Source of the DNA: Weissella cibaria KACC 11862
GTDB lineage: Bacteria > Bacillota > Bacilli > Lactobacillales > Lactobacillaceae
Reading direction: 5' to 3'
Length of the DNA stretch: 64,000 nucleotides
NCBI RefSeq assembly: GCF_000193635.1
Contig: NZ_AEKT01000023.1
Coordinates: 59,860 to 123,859, forward strand
Notes under the pieces: generated by a model
Databases searched by the model: none
What the model was told of the DNA's origin: nothing
Seen by the model: only the letters and a program-made list of their open reading frames with translations
Shown: one piece after another, positions 28,380-35,516 of the stretch
Layout: each line of letters begins with the position of its first letter
Numbering within the stretch: the first letter of the stretch is position 1
Made by a program: the position numbers and the translations under genes

Positions 28380-30122
28380 ATGATTCAACGAGATGGGACG
28401 AGAAAGAAGCTATATAAGGCAGGCAAGATATGGGTTGTGGCAACCTTATTTGGTGTTGCGCTCAGTGGTGTGGTTGTCGCGCAACCGGCTTCAGCTGCAA
28501 CAAGACGGCAGACAGCGACGAAAAAAGCGATTGCAACCGCGACCTCGGCAGCGAAAATTGCAAAATCTGTGAGCGTGCAGTCAGCGGCGATTAAGCGAGA
28601 TGCAACACTGGTAGCTAGTGCTGGCAAACAGGCAATTGCCGCAAGTTCAGCAGCCCGATCAGTAGCGGGTAATGCGTATGCTATCAGCAATAATATGTAC
28701 GCTGTAAAAGCGTACAGTGCTGGTTCGGCTGCGGCGACGAATGGCAAGACGGCACAAATTGTCAGCCAAGCTACGAGTGCCACAACAGTTGCAACGTCAG
28801 CTAGTGCTATGGCGACTAAACAAGTGGCTGACATATCCAATCGGCAAAAAGTGCTCAAGTCATTTGTGAAAAAAGAAGGGGTTTACAAGTCTGTCGCAAC
28901 ATCTGCTGCTAAGGTGGCTAATTCTGCTGCTGCGACAAGTGCCTTACGGAAAACGCAATCGTATGCGACCGCGGGGAACAAGGCGGTATCAAATGCAAAT
29001 CAGCAACTAAGTGCAGCAAAATCAAATAAAGCCATGGTAAGTTACGTTGCAAGTGAAGTGCGAGATGATGGTCGTAGTACGAATAGCGCAGTTGCGGCTA
29101 TTCGGAATAACTTGAAGGCCATCTCATCGGCGACAAGTTATTTATCTGCGAGTCGTGCTAATTTTAGCTATACAACACGTTCTGCTGTACCACAAGAAAA
29201 CAATGGTATGGTGATGGGGTCATTAGCCTTGAATACGATGGTGGACTCATATACAAATCGTGACATGGCAACGAAGTATAGTGGGTATAATTTGTTGACG
29301 CGGGCTGACGTCGCAAAGAATTTAAATTCACAGTACATGAGTATTTATTCTGAAGCGTTGTCAGCAACGTCGTCCGCCACAGTCCGCAATCCAGCAGAAT
29401 TACCAACGAGTTTGTCTGTTCCAGCCTATGGTAAAACTTCGGCGGGTAATTTAGGCGATCAAAGTGACACTAAGTTGTTAGGCTACTTACGCATTAAACC
29501 GACTGATGGTGATCGAGCCGTTGATATCTCGAAAGGGTTAACGACAGCGCAAAATCAAGAGTTGACGAATTACGCTGTTCAATTGATAAATGGCTATCGC
29601 AAGACTGTAGGCTTAGATACCTTGAAGACATCTGATTTTGTGTTGAAGGGAACCTTGGCTGATATTACAAATCGTGACCAACAAGGTTATGGTGTGCAAC
29701 AACATACAAGCTTTAACGATATGTTAGCTGCAATGCGCAAAGCCAATGGGTTAAGCGATACGGATAGCATGTTGGCTGATAAGTTTGTTGACTATGAGCC
29801 GACGCAGATTACAACAAGTTATTATCAATGGCAAACCCTTGCTTCGGGAAGCCGAAATTCGCCAGAAGATTGGTCATCGGTCTTTACGATGACGGGATTA
29901 AAGGTCTCAATTTATAACGGTATTTATGGCATGTTATTTGATGACGGTGGCTCTGCATGGGGACATCGTACGACTTTGTTACAGCCTGGTATTCGGACAA
30001 ATGAGCTTAATGCATCTGGTGCGACAAAGCAATATCGATTAAATATGGCATTGGCCATTCCAAAAATGCATTCAGGTGCCTCAACCGCGTTTGTCATGGA
30101 TTTGGCGTACGTTGCTAACTAA
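28380..30122 (+). CDS. Secreted SEC10/PgrA-like surface protein
   Basis: 580-aa exported protein. The N-terminus KKLYKAGKIWVVATLFGVAL matches the KxYKxGKxW signal peptide, cleaved near PASA|AT. Residues 40-270 are Ala/Ser/Lys-rich with many short heptad-like runs (probably coiled coil). The C-terminal 200 residues (LTTAQNQELTNYAVQLINGY to AFVMDLAYVAN) fit the SEC10/PgrA surface-exclusion domain. No LPXTG anchor or LysM is present, so wall attachment is unclear. ATG 28380 follows aggag by 8 bases. The codons are less optimal than in neighbours, suggesting an accessory gene. Confidence 0.82.
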   Translation: MIQRDGTRKKLYKAGKIWVVATLFGVALSGVVVAQPASAATRRQTATKKAIATATSAAKIAKSVSVQSAAIKRDATLVASAGKQAIAASSAARSVAGNAYAISNNMYAVKAYSAGSAAATNGKTAQIVSQATSATTVATSASAMATKQVADISNRQKVLKSFVKKEGVYKSVATSAAKVANSAAATSALRKTQSYATAGNKAVSNANQQLSAAKSNKAMVSYVASEVRDDGRSTNSAVAAIRNNLKAISSATSYLSASRANFSYTTRSAVPQENNGMVMGSLALNTMVDSYTNRDMATKYSGYNLLTRADVAKNLNSQYMSIYSEALSATSSATVRNPAELPTSLSVPAYGKTSAGNLGDQSDTKLLGYLRIKPTDGDRAVDISKGLTTAQNQELTNYAVQLINGYRKTVGLDTLKTSDFVLKGTLADITNRDQQGYGVQQHTSFNDMLAAMRKANGLSDTDSMLADKFVDYEPTQITTSYYQWQTLASGSRNSPEDWSSVFTMTGLKVSIYNGIYGMLFDDGGSAWGHRTTLLQPGIRTNELNASGATKQYRLNMALAIPKMHSGASTAFVMDLAYVAN

Positions 30123-30159
30123 TTAACGTTTTGATTAGTAGGTAAGGATGCAATATATA

Positions 30160-30193
30160 AAATAGGCAGCCCACATAGTGGCTGCCTATTTTG
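30160..30193. terminator. Bidirectional terminator after the PgrA-like gene
   Basis: AATAGGCAGCC / GGCTGCCTATT with A/T runs on both sides. Confidence 0.85.
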
Positions 30194-30195
30194 CG

Positions 30196-30279
30196 TTATT
30201 TTTGTCTGTCGGGTGTAATAGCGGTGACGACAAAATCGATAATTATTTCCAAGGTAATCCCTAATAAATCCAGTAACAC
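30196..30279 (-). CDS. Possible 27-aa hydrophobic peptide
   Basis: On the minus strand, GTG at 30279-30277 opens a 27-residue peptide, mostly hydrophobic with a charged tail (LLDLLGITLEIIIDFVV, then TAITPDRQK). A run of six G (SD-like) ends 7 bases before the GTG. It points at the bidirectional terminator, a layout used by type I toxin genes, but it matches no toxin family I know. It could be chance. Confidence 0.25.
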   Translation of the reverse strand: MLLDLLGITLEIIIDFVVTAITPDRQK

Positions 30280-30355
30280 GACAATGCCCCCCAATCTTTT
30301 GAGATAAGCATATCATGTTGCAATAGTCAGTTACATAAACGTCTTTTAACGACAA

Positions 30356-30394
30356 AATAAATAAGCGCTACTAAATTAGTAGCGCTTATTTATT
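30356..30394. terminator. Terminator of femX (bidirectional)
   Basis: AATAAATAAGCGCTACTAA / TTAGTAGCGCTTATTTATT, a perfect palindromic hairpin 10 bases beyond the femX stop. Confidence 0.88.
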
Positions 30395-30403
30395 AGCTAT
30401 TGT

Positions 30404-31420
30404 TTATTTGCGAACGAGTTCATCGTACGTTGCATCATCAAGTACAACGTCGATTTCGCCAATGTATTCGCGGGGGTCATCCTTAACGAAGGTGCGCTTG
30501 AAGACGAACAAACCATCTTCAGGTGAGGCTTCGCCGATACCACCCATATCATATAATGAGACGTTGCTATCCATAGCCCATTGAATCATTTCAGTCTGAA
30601 CCGCATAAGGGGCGTAGTAGATGTTACCATCCATTGAACCAGCATACATGTACCAGATCTTGTCACCGAACTTGAAGCCAACCCCAGTTGAAAGCAATTC
30701 GCCTTCGCGCTCAGCAATGTAGATACGCATAATATCGTCACCAGGGAACGCTGCCTGCATCCGCTCAAAGTATTCCTTAGGACGGTGAGAAATACCGTGA
30801 CGGTCGGCCATATCGCCGTACGTCTCAAAGAATGCGTCGAGGGCAGCTTGATCGTTAGCATAACGCACCGTCACGCCATCACGGAATGGGCGCTTCAACT
30901 TTGACTTTGTCTTTGAAGGGTACAAGTCAAGGGTTTCCTTCGCCTCTGGCTTAGCAGTCAAATCGATGACCATGTTCAACCGTGGTTGGATAGTTGCGTG
31001 CATACCTTCATCAGCCACGTTTCGGTTACGTGTTTCATACCCGCGTGCGTGCAAATCAGCATCCAATTCCTCTGAAAAGGCAATTTCAGGGTCGATACGC
31101 AATAGGTAGGCATCATCGTCAGCCAAAGCCACCTTCGCTTCGGCAATTAGTTGATCAAACAAGTCTAAGTCAGTCATATCCATGACAGGCCCCTTAGAAG
31201 CGTAAGCAAACTTTTTACCACTTGGCGTGTTAGTTAACAACATTGAAATGGCTGCGACAATTTCGCCAGCCTCGTTTTCTACATATGCATATCGAGGCTC
31301 CCAGTTATTCTTAACTTGGGCCCAACCAAGGTCTTGTGTCACCTGACCAAACTTTGAACTGCGGACAAAATCGTTGTAACGTGCGACCGCAGTTTCATCA
31401 CTCATATCCAAAACTGGCAT
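30404..31420 (-). CDS. FemABX family peptidyltransferase (interpeptide bridge)
   Basis: 338-aa FemX/FemAB-type protein on the minus strand, which adds an amino acid from aminoacyl-tRNA to the lysine of lipid II during peptidoglycan bridge synthesis. It shows the double-GNAT layout: an N-terminal domain with FGQVTQDLGWAQVK and a C-terminal domain with YMYAGSMDGNIYYAPYAVQ, followed by MIQWAMD and YDMGGIGE. It lacks the helical-arm insertion of seryl-tRNA synthetase type, as in short FemX. Monocistronic and divergent from trmH. The amino acid (Ala, Ser or Gly) cannot be read from sequence. Confidence 0.9.
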   Translation of the reverse strand: MPVLDMSDETAVARYNDFVRSSKFGQVTQDLGWAQVKNNWEPRYAYVENEAGEIVAAISMLLTNTPSGKKFAYASKGPVMDMTDLDLFDQLIAEAKVALADDDAYLLRIDPEIAFSEELDADLHARGYETRNRNVADEGMHATIQPRLNMVIDLTAKPEAKETLDLYPSKTKSKLKRPFRDGVTVRYANDQAALDAFFETYGDMADRHGISHRPKEYFERMQAAFPGDDIMRIYIAEREGELLSTGVGFKFGDKIWYMYAGSMDGNIYYAPYAVQTEMIQWAMDSNVSLYDMGGIGEASPEDGLFVFKRTFVKDDPREYIGEIDVVLDDATYDELVRK

Positions 31421-31538
31421 GATATCCTTCTTTCTCTTTGCTTTAAATTCGTCAATTAATTATTGTAGCTTGCTTAGTGCAACTAAGCTACAAAATACCT
31501 TAAAAATTATAACATAGGCAAGTTACTTAAATTCAGCG

Positions 31539-31551
31539 TATAATAGAACTA
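31539..31551 (+). promoter_or_regulatory. -10 box placed for a leaderless mRNA
   Basis: TATAAT at 31539-31544 is only 6 bases from the ATG at 31551, so the expected transcription start coincides with the start codon. No SD is present and the -35 is weak. Confidence 0.5.
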
Positions 31552-32321
31552 TGGAAACTATTACATCAGTACAAAATAGCCGTGTTAAGTCATGGCAAAA
31601 GTTGCAAACGAAGAAGGGTCGCCAAGCAAGTAAGACATACTTATTGGACGGCTGGCACTTGGTCCAAGAGGCCATCCAACACGAGGGTAAGTTGCATGCG
31701 ATTATGGCAACACCCGAACAATTAGCAGAGCACCAAGAGGCGTTGCCACTTGGTGTGCCTGTTTTTGAAATTACGACGGATATCGCTAAGAAGTTGTCTG
31801 ATTTGGTAACACCACAAGGTGTTTTTGCGGAAGTATCTTTGCCAACAGCAACCCGTGAGCCACGTTTTATTCACGATGGCGCATGGTTATTCTTGGATGC
31901 GATTCAAGATCCTGGTAACATCGGTACGATGGTTCGTACAGCTGATGCAGCAGGTTTCGCCGGGGTTGTCTTCGGAAATGGTTCTGTTGATCCATATTCA
32001 CCAAAGGCATTGCGTGCGATGCAAGGCTCACAATTCCACATGACACTCACAACGGGTGACTTGCAGGATTGGACCGCAGCCTTCACTCAAAATGATATCA
32101 ATGTGTATGGAACACAATTGGATCCAGAAGCTGCTGACTTGTTTACCATTCCAGCACAGTCACAATTTGCGCTAATCATGGGTAACGAAGGCCAAGGGAT
32201 GGCTGCTGATTTGGCTAAGATGACGACTAAGAATCTGTACATTCCATTGACTGGGGATGCAGAATCATTGAACGTCGCTGTCGCAGCTGGAATTGCGATG
32301 TTTGCCTTGAAGGCGCGCTAA
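31551..32321 (+). CDS. TrmH/SpoU family RNA 2'-O-methyltransferase
   Basis: 256-aa SPOUT methyltransferase. An N-terminal substrate-binding domain (METITSVQNSRVKSWQKL) is followed by the SpoU fold with motif 1 NIGTMVRTADAAGF, motif 2 IMGNEGQGM and motif 3 IPLTGDAESLNVAVAAGI, which forms the SAM-binding knot. Relatives methylate 23S rRNA or tRNA ribose; the target here is unknown. The ATG has no SD and sits directly after a TATAAT, so translation may be leaderless. In many Firmicutes this gene is near pheST, as here. Confidence 0.92.
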   Translation: METITSVQNSRVKSWQKLQTKKGRQASKTYLLDGWHLVQEAIQHEGKLHAIMATPEQLAEHQEALPLGVPVFEITTDIAKKLSDLVTPQGVFAEVSLPTATREPRFIHDGAWLFLDAIQDPGNIGTMVRTADAAGFAGVVFGNGSVDPYSPKALRAMQGSQFHMTLTTGDLQDWTAAFTQNDINVYGTQLDPEAADLFTIPAQSQFALIMGNEGQGMAADLAKMTTKNLYIPLTGDAESLNVAVAAGIAMFALKAR

Positions 32322-32370
32322 GTTAAAAGTTAGAACGATTGTTCGTTGATCATGCAAAAGGGGGACATTT

Positions 32371-32850
32371 ATGCAGGATTGGCAACGTGATAAAGCGTAT
32401 TCAAATATTGTTAAAGATTTATTGGCACACCCACAGGTTCAAGAGTTGGCTAATTACACGCAGCACCACCACTCTGATCGGTTGACACACTCAATTGCGG
32501 TGTCATACGTCAGTTATCAATTGGGGCTGCGGTTAGGGCTCAACGCAACGGCTTTGGCGCGTGCTGGTATACTGCACGACTTGTTCTTTTATGATTGGCG
32601 AACAACCAAATTTGAATTGGGAACGCATGCGTTCATTCATCCACGCGTTTCATTACGAAATGCGGAGAAAATTACACAACTATCGCCAATGGAAAAGGAC
32701 ATCATTCTAAAACATATGTGGGGGGCCACAGCGGCATTACCACATTATCGTGAAAGTCTTTTATTGGATTTAGTGGATGACTATATGGCCATCGCTGAAT
32801 TCTTTTCACCGGCATCAGCACGTGTAAAACGACTGTTCCATGCAAACTAA
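32371..32850 (+). CDS. HD domain phosphohydrolase
   Basis: 159-aa HD-superfamily protein. The metal ligands are visible: His near 46 (LTHSIAVSYVS), His-Asp near 69 (GILHDLFFYDW), His in GTHAFIHPR and a late Asp in LLDLVDDYMAIAE. Such enzymes hydrolyse phosphate from nucleotides or similar substrates; the substrate is unknown. SD aaggggga 7 bases before the ATG. It lies after the trmH gene without a terminator between, so it is probably co-transcribed. Confidence 0.88.
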   Translation: MQDWQRDKAYSNIVKDLLAHPQVQELANYTQHHHSDRLTHSIAVSYVSYQLGLRLGLNATALARAGILHDLFFYDWRTTKFELGTHAFIHPRVSLRNAEKITQLSPMEKDIILKHMWGATAALPHYRESLLLDLVDDYMAIAEFFSPASARVKRLFHAN

Positions 32851-32864
32851 TACAAGATAATCTA

Positions 32865-32906
32865 AATACCCTTTGTGAACGAAATGTATCACAAAGGGTA
32901 TTTTTA
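32865..32906 (+). terminator. Terminator of trmH-HD
   Basis: AATACCCTTTGTGA / TCACAAAGGGTATT stem followed by a T run. Confidence 0.85.
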
Positions 32907-33210
32907 GTATTAACTGACCTTCATTTCATTGACAGAAAATAACCAAAAATTCTTCACTATCGCAAGAAACACGCCATAGTTTGTGTTCATTTCGTCCGAG
33001 GTTTGGTCTTATAATGGTCACATATTCAGTTGTATAATGTAAGTATCAAAAGTGAGGAATGAGTTGTTGGGGAGCAACGCATTCTGCTTACATTTTTCAA
33101 GGGTTTAGACGTGCAAAATCTTGTGAAGAGGTGTACGATTAAATTACTTATTAAATGTAAATATAAACGCAAATTTTAAAAACATTGTTCAAATTTAGGA
33201 GAAGATAATT
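32907..33210 (+). promoter_or_regulatory. hxlR upstream region with a nested hairpin
   Basis: Two TATAAT boxes (33010-33015 and 33033-33038). Right at the second begins TGTAAG (33038-33043), pairing with CTTACA (33087-33092); inside it GAATG/CATTC and GTTG/CAAC pair; TTTTT follows (33093-33097). This is a terminator-like structure in the leader: an attenuator or a very short RNA. From there to the ATG the sequence is AT-rich, without features. Confidence 0.45.
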
Positions 33211-33540
33211 ATGGCAGTAGCATCACACGAATTAACTAACACATTGTGCGACAAGTTCATCGCAACTTTCGATATTTTGGGACGTAAGTGGAACGGATTG
33301 ATCATTGAAGTTTTGTTGAATGATGGTCCACGTCGTTTCAAGGACTTGGCGCAAGCTGTAACGAAGTGCTCAGACCGTGTTTTGGTTGAGCGTTTGAAGG
33401 AATTGGAATCAGCTGGCATTGTAGAGCGTCGTACATACGAAGATTCATCATTGATTGAATACGCTTTGACGGAGCGCGGTGAATCAATGCGTCCAATGAT
33501 GGCTGCTATCCACGAGTGGTCAGACAACTGGAACGCCTAA
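33211..33540 (+). CDS. HxlR family transcriptional regulator
   Basis: 109-aa winged-helix protein of the HxlR type. It has an N-terminal cysteine (Cys13, NTLCDKFIATFDILGRKW), the fixed position used for thiol sensing in HypR-like members. The HTH runs through GPRRFKDLAQAVTKCSDRVLVERLKEL and the wing is near VERRTYEDS. Standard size. SD aggaga. Redox sensing is inferred from the cysteine only. The gene is followed by a terminator and then the second folded element. Confidence 0.9.
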   Translation: MAVASHELTNTLCDKFIATFDILGRKWNGLIIEVLLNDGPRRFKDLAQAVTKCSDRVLVERLKELESAGIVERRTYEDSSLIEYALTERGESMRPMMAAIHEWSDNWNA

Positions 33541-33556
33541 TTGCATAGCAAATGGA

Positions 33557-33593
33557 GTCGGTAGACACAGTGATGTGTTTGCTGGCTTTTTTT
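33557..33593 (+). terminator. Terminator of hxlR
   Basis: CGGTAGACAC / GTGTTTGCTG stem (with G-U pairs) and T7. Confidence 0.7.
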
Positions 33594-33632
33594 AATTGTC
33601 TGTTTGGGTGCGGGTGTCGTGCTGCCGCACGA

Positions 33633-33816
33633 GGCTTGGGTGTGGCGGATTGGCTCCGACAAAGATGACAGTGGGAAACTCCGCCGGCACGAGCACCGGC
33701 TAGCACCCAAATAATTGTGCTAAGGGTCTGGCTCCTATCGCCTTATCTAACCGGCGGTCGGCCGAACTTGTGAGTTCCCCACTGTCATCGCTACGCCAAT
33801 CCGCCACACCCAAGCC
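33633..33816. repeat. Large hairpin L1 of copy B
   Basis: Basal arm GCTTGGGTGTGGCGGATTGG pairs with CCAATCCGCCACACCCAAGC. The internal loop is TCCGACAAA against GCTAC. The interior is nearly identical to the reverse complement of L2 in copy A. Confidence 0.8.
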
Positions 33817-33925
33817 AGCAACTAAGATGTTCTCATTTAGATGAGATGGTCATAAACTGGAGAACAGATTACTTTGTTGTTTTTGGTAGATGATAATTAA
33901 ACAATTAGAGTAACTCTTGGCAGCT

Positions 33926-34110
33926 GCAACGGGGGTGGTTGTATCCGGAGCGTTCAAAAATCGGCAACATGCCGCATGGCCGGCGCTATTCAGGAAAGCC
34001 CATACAGACCTTGAGGGTTAGGGGGAATTATTTGCCCCGCTGAATGGCGTCCGCGCCATTCGGTTGCCGAGTTTTTGAACAAAGGCGTAGGAAACAACCA
34101 CCTCCGTTGC
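33926..34110. repeat. Large hairpin L2 of copy B
   Basis: Basal arm GCAACGGGGGTGGTTGTATC pairs with GAAACAACCACCTCCGTTGC. The internal loop is GGAGC against AAAGGCGTA, then GTTCAAAAA / TTTTTGAAC and GGCAAC / GTTGCC. The sequence differs from the other three large hairpins; the architecture is the same. Confidence 0.75.
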
Positions 34111-34169
34111 TCGTCGCAACGCGACGACACCCGCAAACACCACAAAACCATACCCAGAATGACTTCCCC

Positions 34170-34197
34170 TTGCACAGTGCCTAGAATGTTGTACAAT
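34170..34197 (+). promoter_or_regulatory. pheST promoter
   Basis: TTGCAC (34170-34175), 16 bases, TACAAT (34192-34197), directly after element B. The block GCCTAGA..TGT before the -10 is also found before secA at the same spacing. Confidence 0.7.
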
Positions 34198-34205
34198 AAT
34201 ATAAG

Positions 34206-34437
34206 AAACTTTGAATGACCTAGTAAGTTAGTGGGCTGTGTTAGAGAGTGGGAGTCGGTGAAAACCCATCAGCATGATAACTGAATTTCAGTCAGGAGTT
34301 CAGCGGTTGCAAGGCCGTTGCGGTTCATTTCCGTTAACGAATGTCCGAGGGTAGTCGCATTGACTACTAAAAGTAGGGTGGTACCACGTTAATGAGCGTC
34401 CCTGCGACAATGTTTATTTGTCGCAGGGACTTTTTAT
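34206..34437 (+). ncRNA. T-box riboswitch, phenylalanine specific
   Basis: Leader of pheST. The T-box core AGGGTGGTACCACG is at 34375-34388, the antiterminator partner of an uncharged tRNA 3' end. A TTC specifier (Phe) lies in the stem I region within TGAATTTCAGTC near 34282-34293. The terminator hairpin follows at 34398. Uncharged tRNA-Phe should allow read-through into pheST. Confidence 0.93.
34398..34436 (+). terminator. T-box terminator
   Basis: GTCCCTGCGACA / TGTCGCAGGGAC hairpin with T5. Confidence 0.92.
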
Positions 34438-34466
34438 TTTGATTTTAAATTTTAAGGAGACAGATC

Positions 34467-35507
34467 ATGAGTTTACAAGACGAGCTCACACAATTGCGCG
34501 ATCAAGCATTGGGCGAAATCGCGGCAACTGCGGACTTGAAGGCTTTGAACCAAGTACGTGTTAATTGGCTTGGTAAGAAGGGACCGCTAACAGAAGTGCT
34601 ACGCGGTATGAAGGATTTGACGCCTGAAGAGCGACCTGTTGTTGGGGCGCTTGCTAACGAAGTGCGCGATGCACTGACTGAGGCCATTGCAACCCGTCAA
34701 ACGAATTTGGAAGCCGCTGCTTTGAATGAAAAGTTGGCAGCTGAAACATTGGATGTGACGTTACCAGGCCGTGCAACGGCACAAGGACAACCACACGTGT
34801 TGCAACAAATCATCGAGTCACTTGAGGATCAATTCCTTGGTATGGGTTACCAAGTCATTGAAGGACCTGAAGTGGAGCAAGACAAGTATAACTTTGAGAT
34901 GATGAACTTGCCTAAGGATCACCCAGCCCGTGATATGCAAGATACGTTCTATATCACGCCAGAAATCTTGATGCGTACGCAAACGTCACCCGTTCAAGCC
35001 CGCACGTTGGAGTCACACGACTTTAATGCTGGACCTTTGAAGATGGTATCACCTGGTCGTGTTTACCGTCGCGATACGGATGATGCAACGCACTCACACC
35101 AATTCCACCAAATGGAAGGACTTGTGATCGATAAGCACATCACGATGCGTGATTTGAAGGGAACGCTTTTGGCAGTTGCGCGCAACTTGTTTGGTGAAGA
35201 CCATGATATTCGTTTGCGTCCATCGTACTTCCCATTCACGGAACCTTCTGTTGAAGTCGATGTGTCATGGAACGCGGTAACGCCTGACATGAACCCTGAA
35301 GATATCGAATGGATTGAAGTGCTTGGTGCCGGTATGGTGCACCCTAACGTTTTGCGTATGGCTGGGGTTGATCCTGAAGTATACGGTGGCTTTGCCTTCG
35401 GCTTGGGGCCTGACCGTTTTGCCATGTTGAAGTATGGGGTTGAAGATATCCGTAACTTCTACTTGAACGATGTGCGTTTCTTGACGCAATTTGACCAGAA
35501 AGGATAA
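34467..35507 (+). CDS. pheS: Phenylalanyl-tRNA synthetase alpha subunit
   Basis: 346-aa catalytic subunit of the alpha2-beta2 enzyme. An N-terminal coiled-coil arm (1-90) is followed by the class II core: motif 1 near [20 protein letters not shown], motif 2 [12 protein letters not shown] (with RVYRRD before it), and motif 3 [14 protein letters not shown]. Strong SD (aaggaga). It ends 9 bases before pheT, so the two are co-translated; expression is governed by the T-box upstream. Confidence 0.97.
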   Translation: MSLQDELTQLRDQALGEIAATADLKALNQVRVNWLGKKGPLTEVLRGMKDLTPEERPVVGALANEVRDALTEAIATRQTNLEAAALNEKLAAETLDVTLPGRATAQGQPHVLQQIIESLEDQFLGMGYQVIEGPEVEQDKYNFEMMNLPKDHPARDMQDTFYITPEILMRTQTSPVQARTLESHDFNAGPLKMVSPGRVYRRDTDDATHSHQFHQMEGLVIDKHITMRDLKGTLLAVARNLFGEDHDIRLRPSYFPFTEPSVEVDVSWNAVTPDMNPEDIEWIEVLGAGMVHPNVLRMAGVDPEVYGGFAFGLGPDRFAMLKYGVEDIRNFYLNDVRFLTQFDQKG

Positions 35508-35516
35508 GCAAACAAA

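Larger units (their letters stand above)
33602..34138. repeat. Large folded intergenic element, copy B
   Basis: Same plan as copy A in about 537 bases. Outer stem GCGGGTGTCGT (33610-33620) with ACGACACCCGC (34124-34134), extended by GTTTG/CAAAC; small hairpin TCGTGC-tgcc-GCACGA (33617-33632); large hairpin L1 (33633-33816); central stem (33816-33827 with 33915-33926); large hairpin L2 (33926-34110); small hairpin TCGTCGC-aac-GCGACGA (34111-34127), the same as in copy A. The basal helices differ in sequence from copy A but remain paired. No plausible gene is present. Confidence 0.8.

Noticed and set aside
23022-34138. Insertion sequence or integron cassette explanation for the folded elements
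   Set aside because: No transposase or integrase remnant, and no clear target duplications or attC core sites seen; left open as a non-autonomous element only.
33506-34196. Minus-strand open frames of 66-68 codons in the hxlR-pheS gap
   Set aside because: They lie in element B and the hxlR terminator. No ribosome site and no protein-like pattern.
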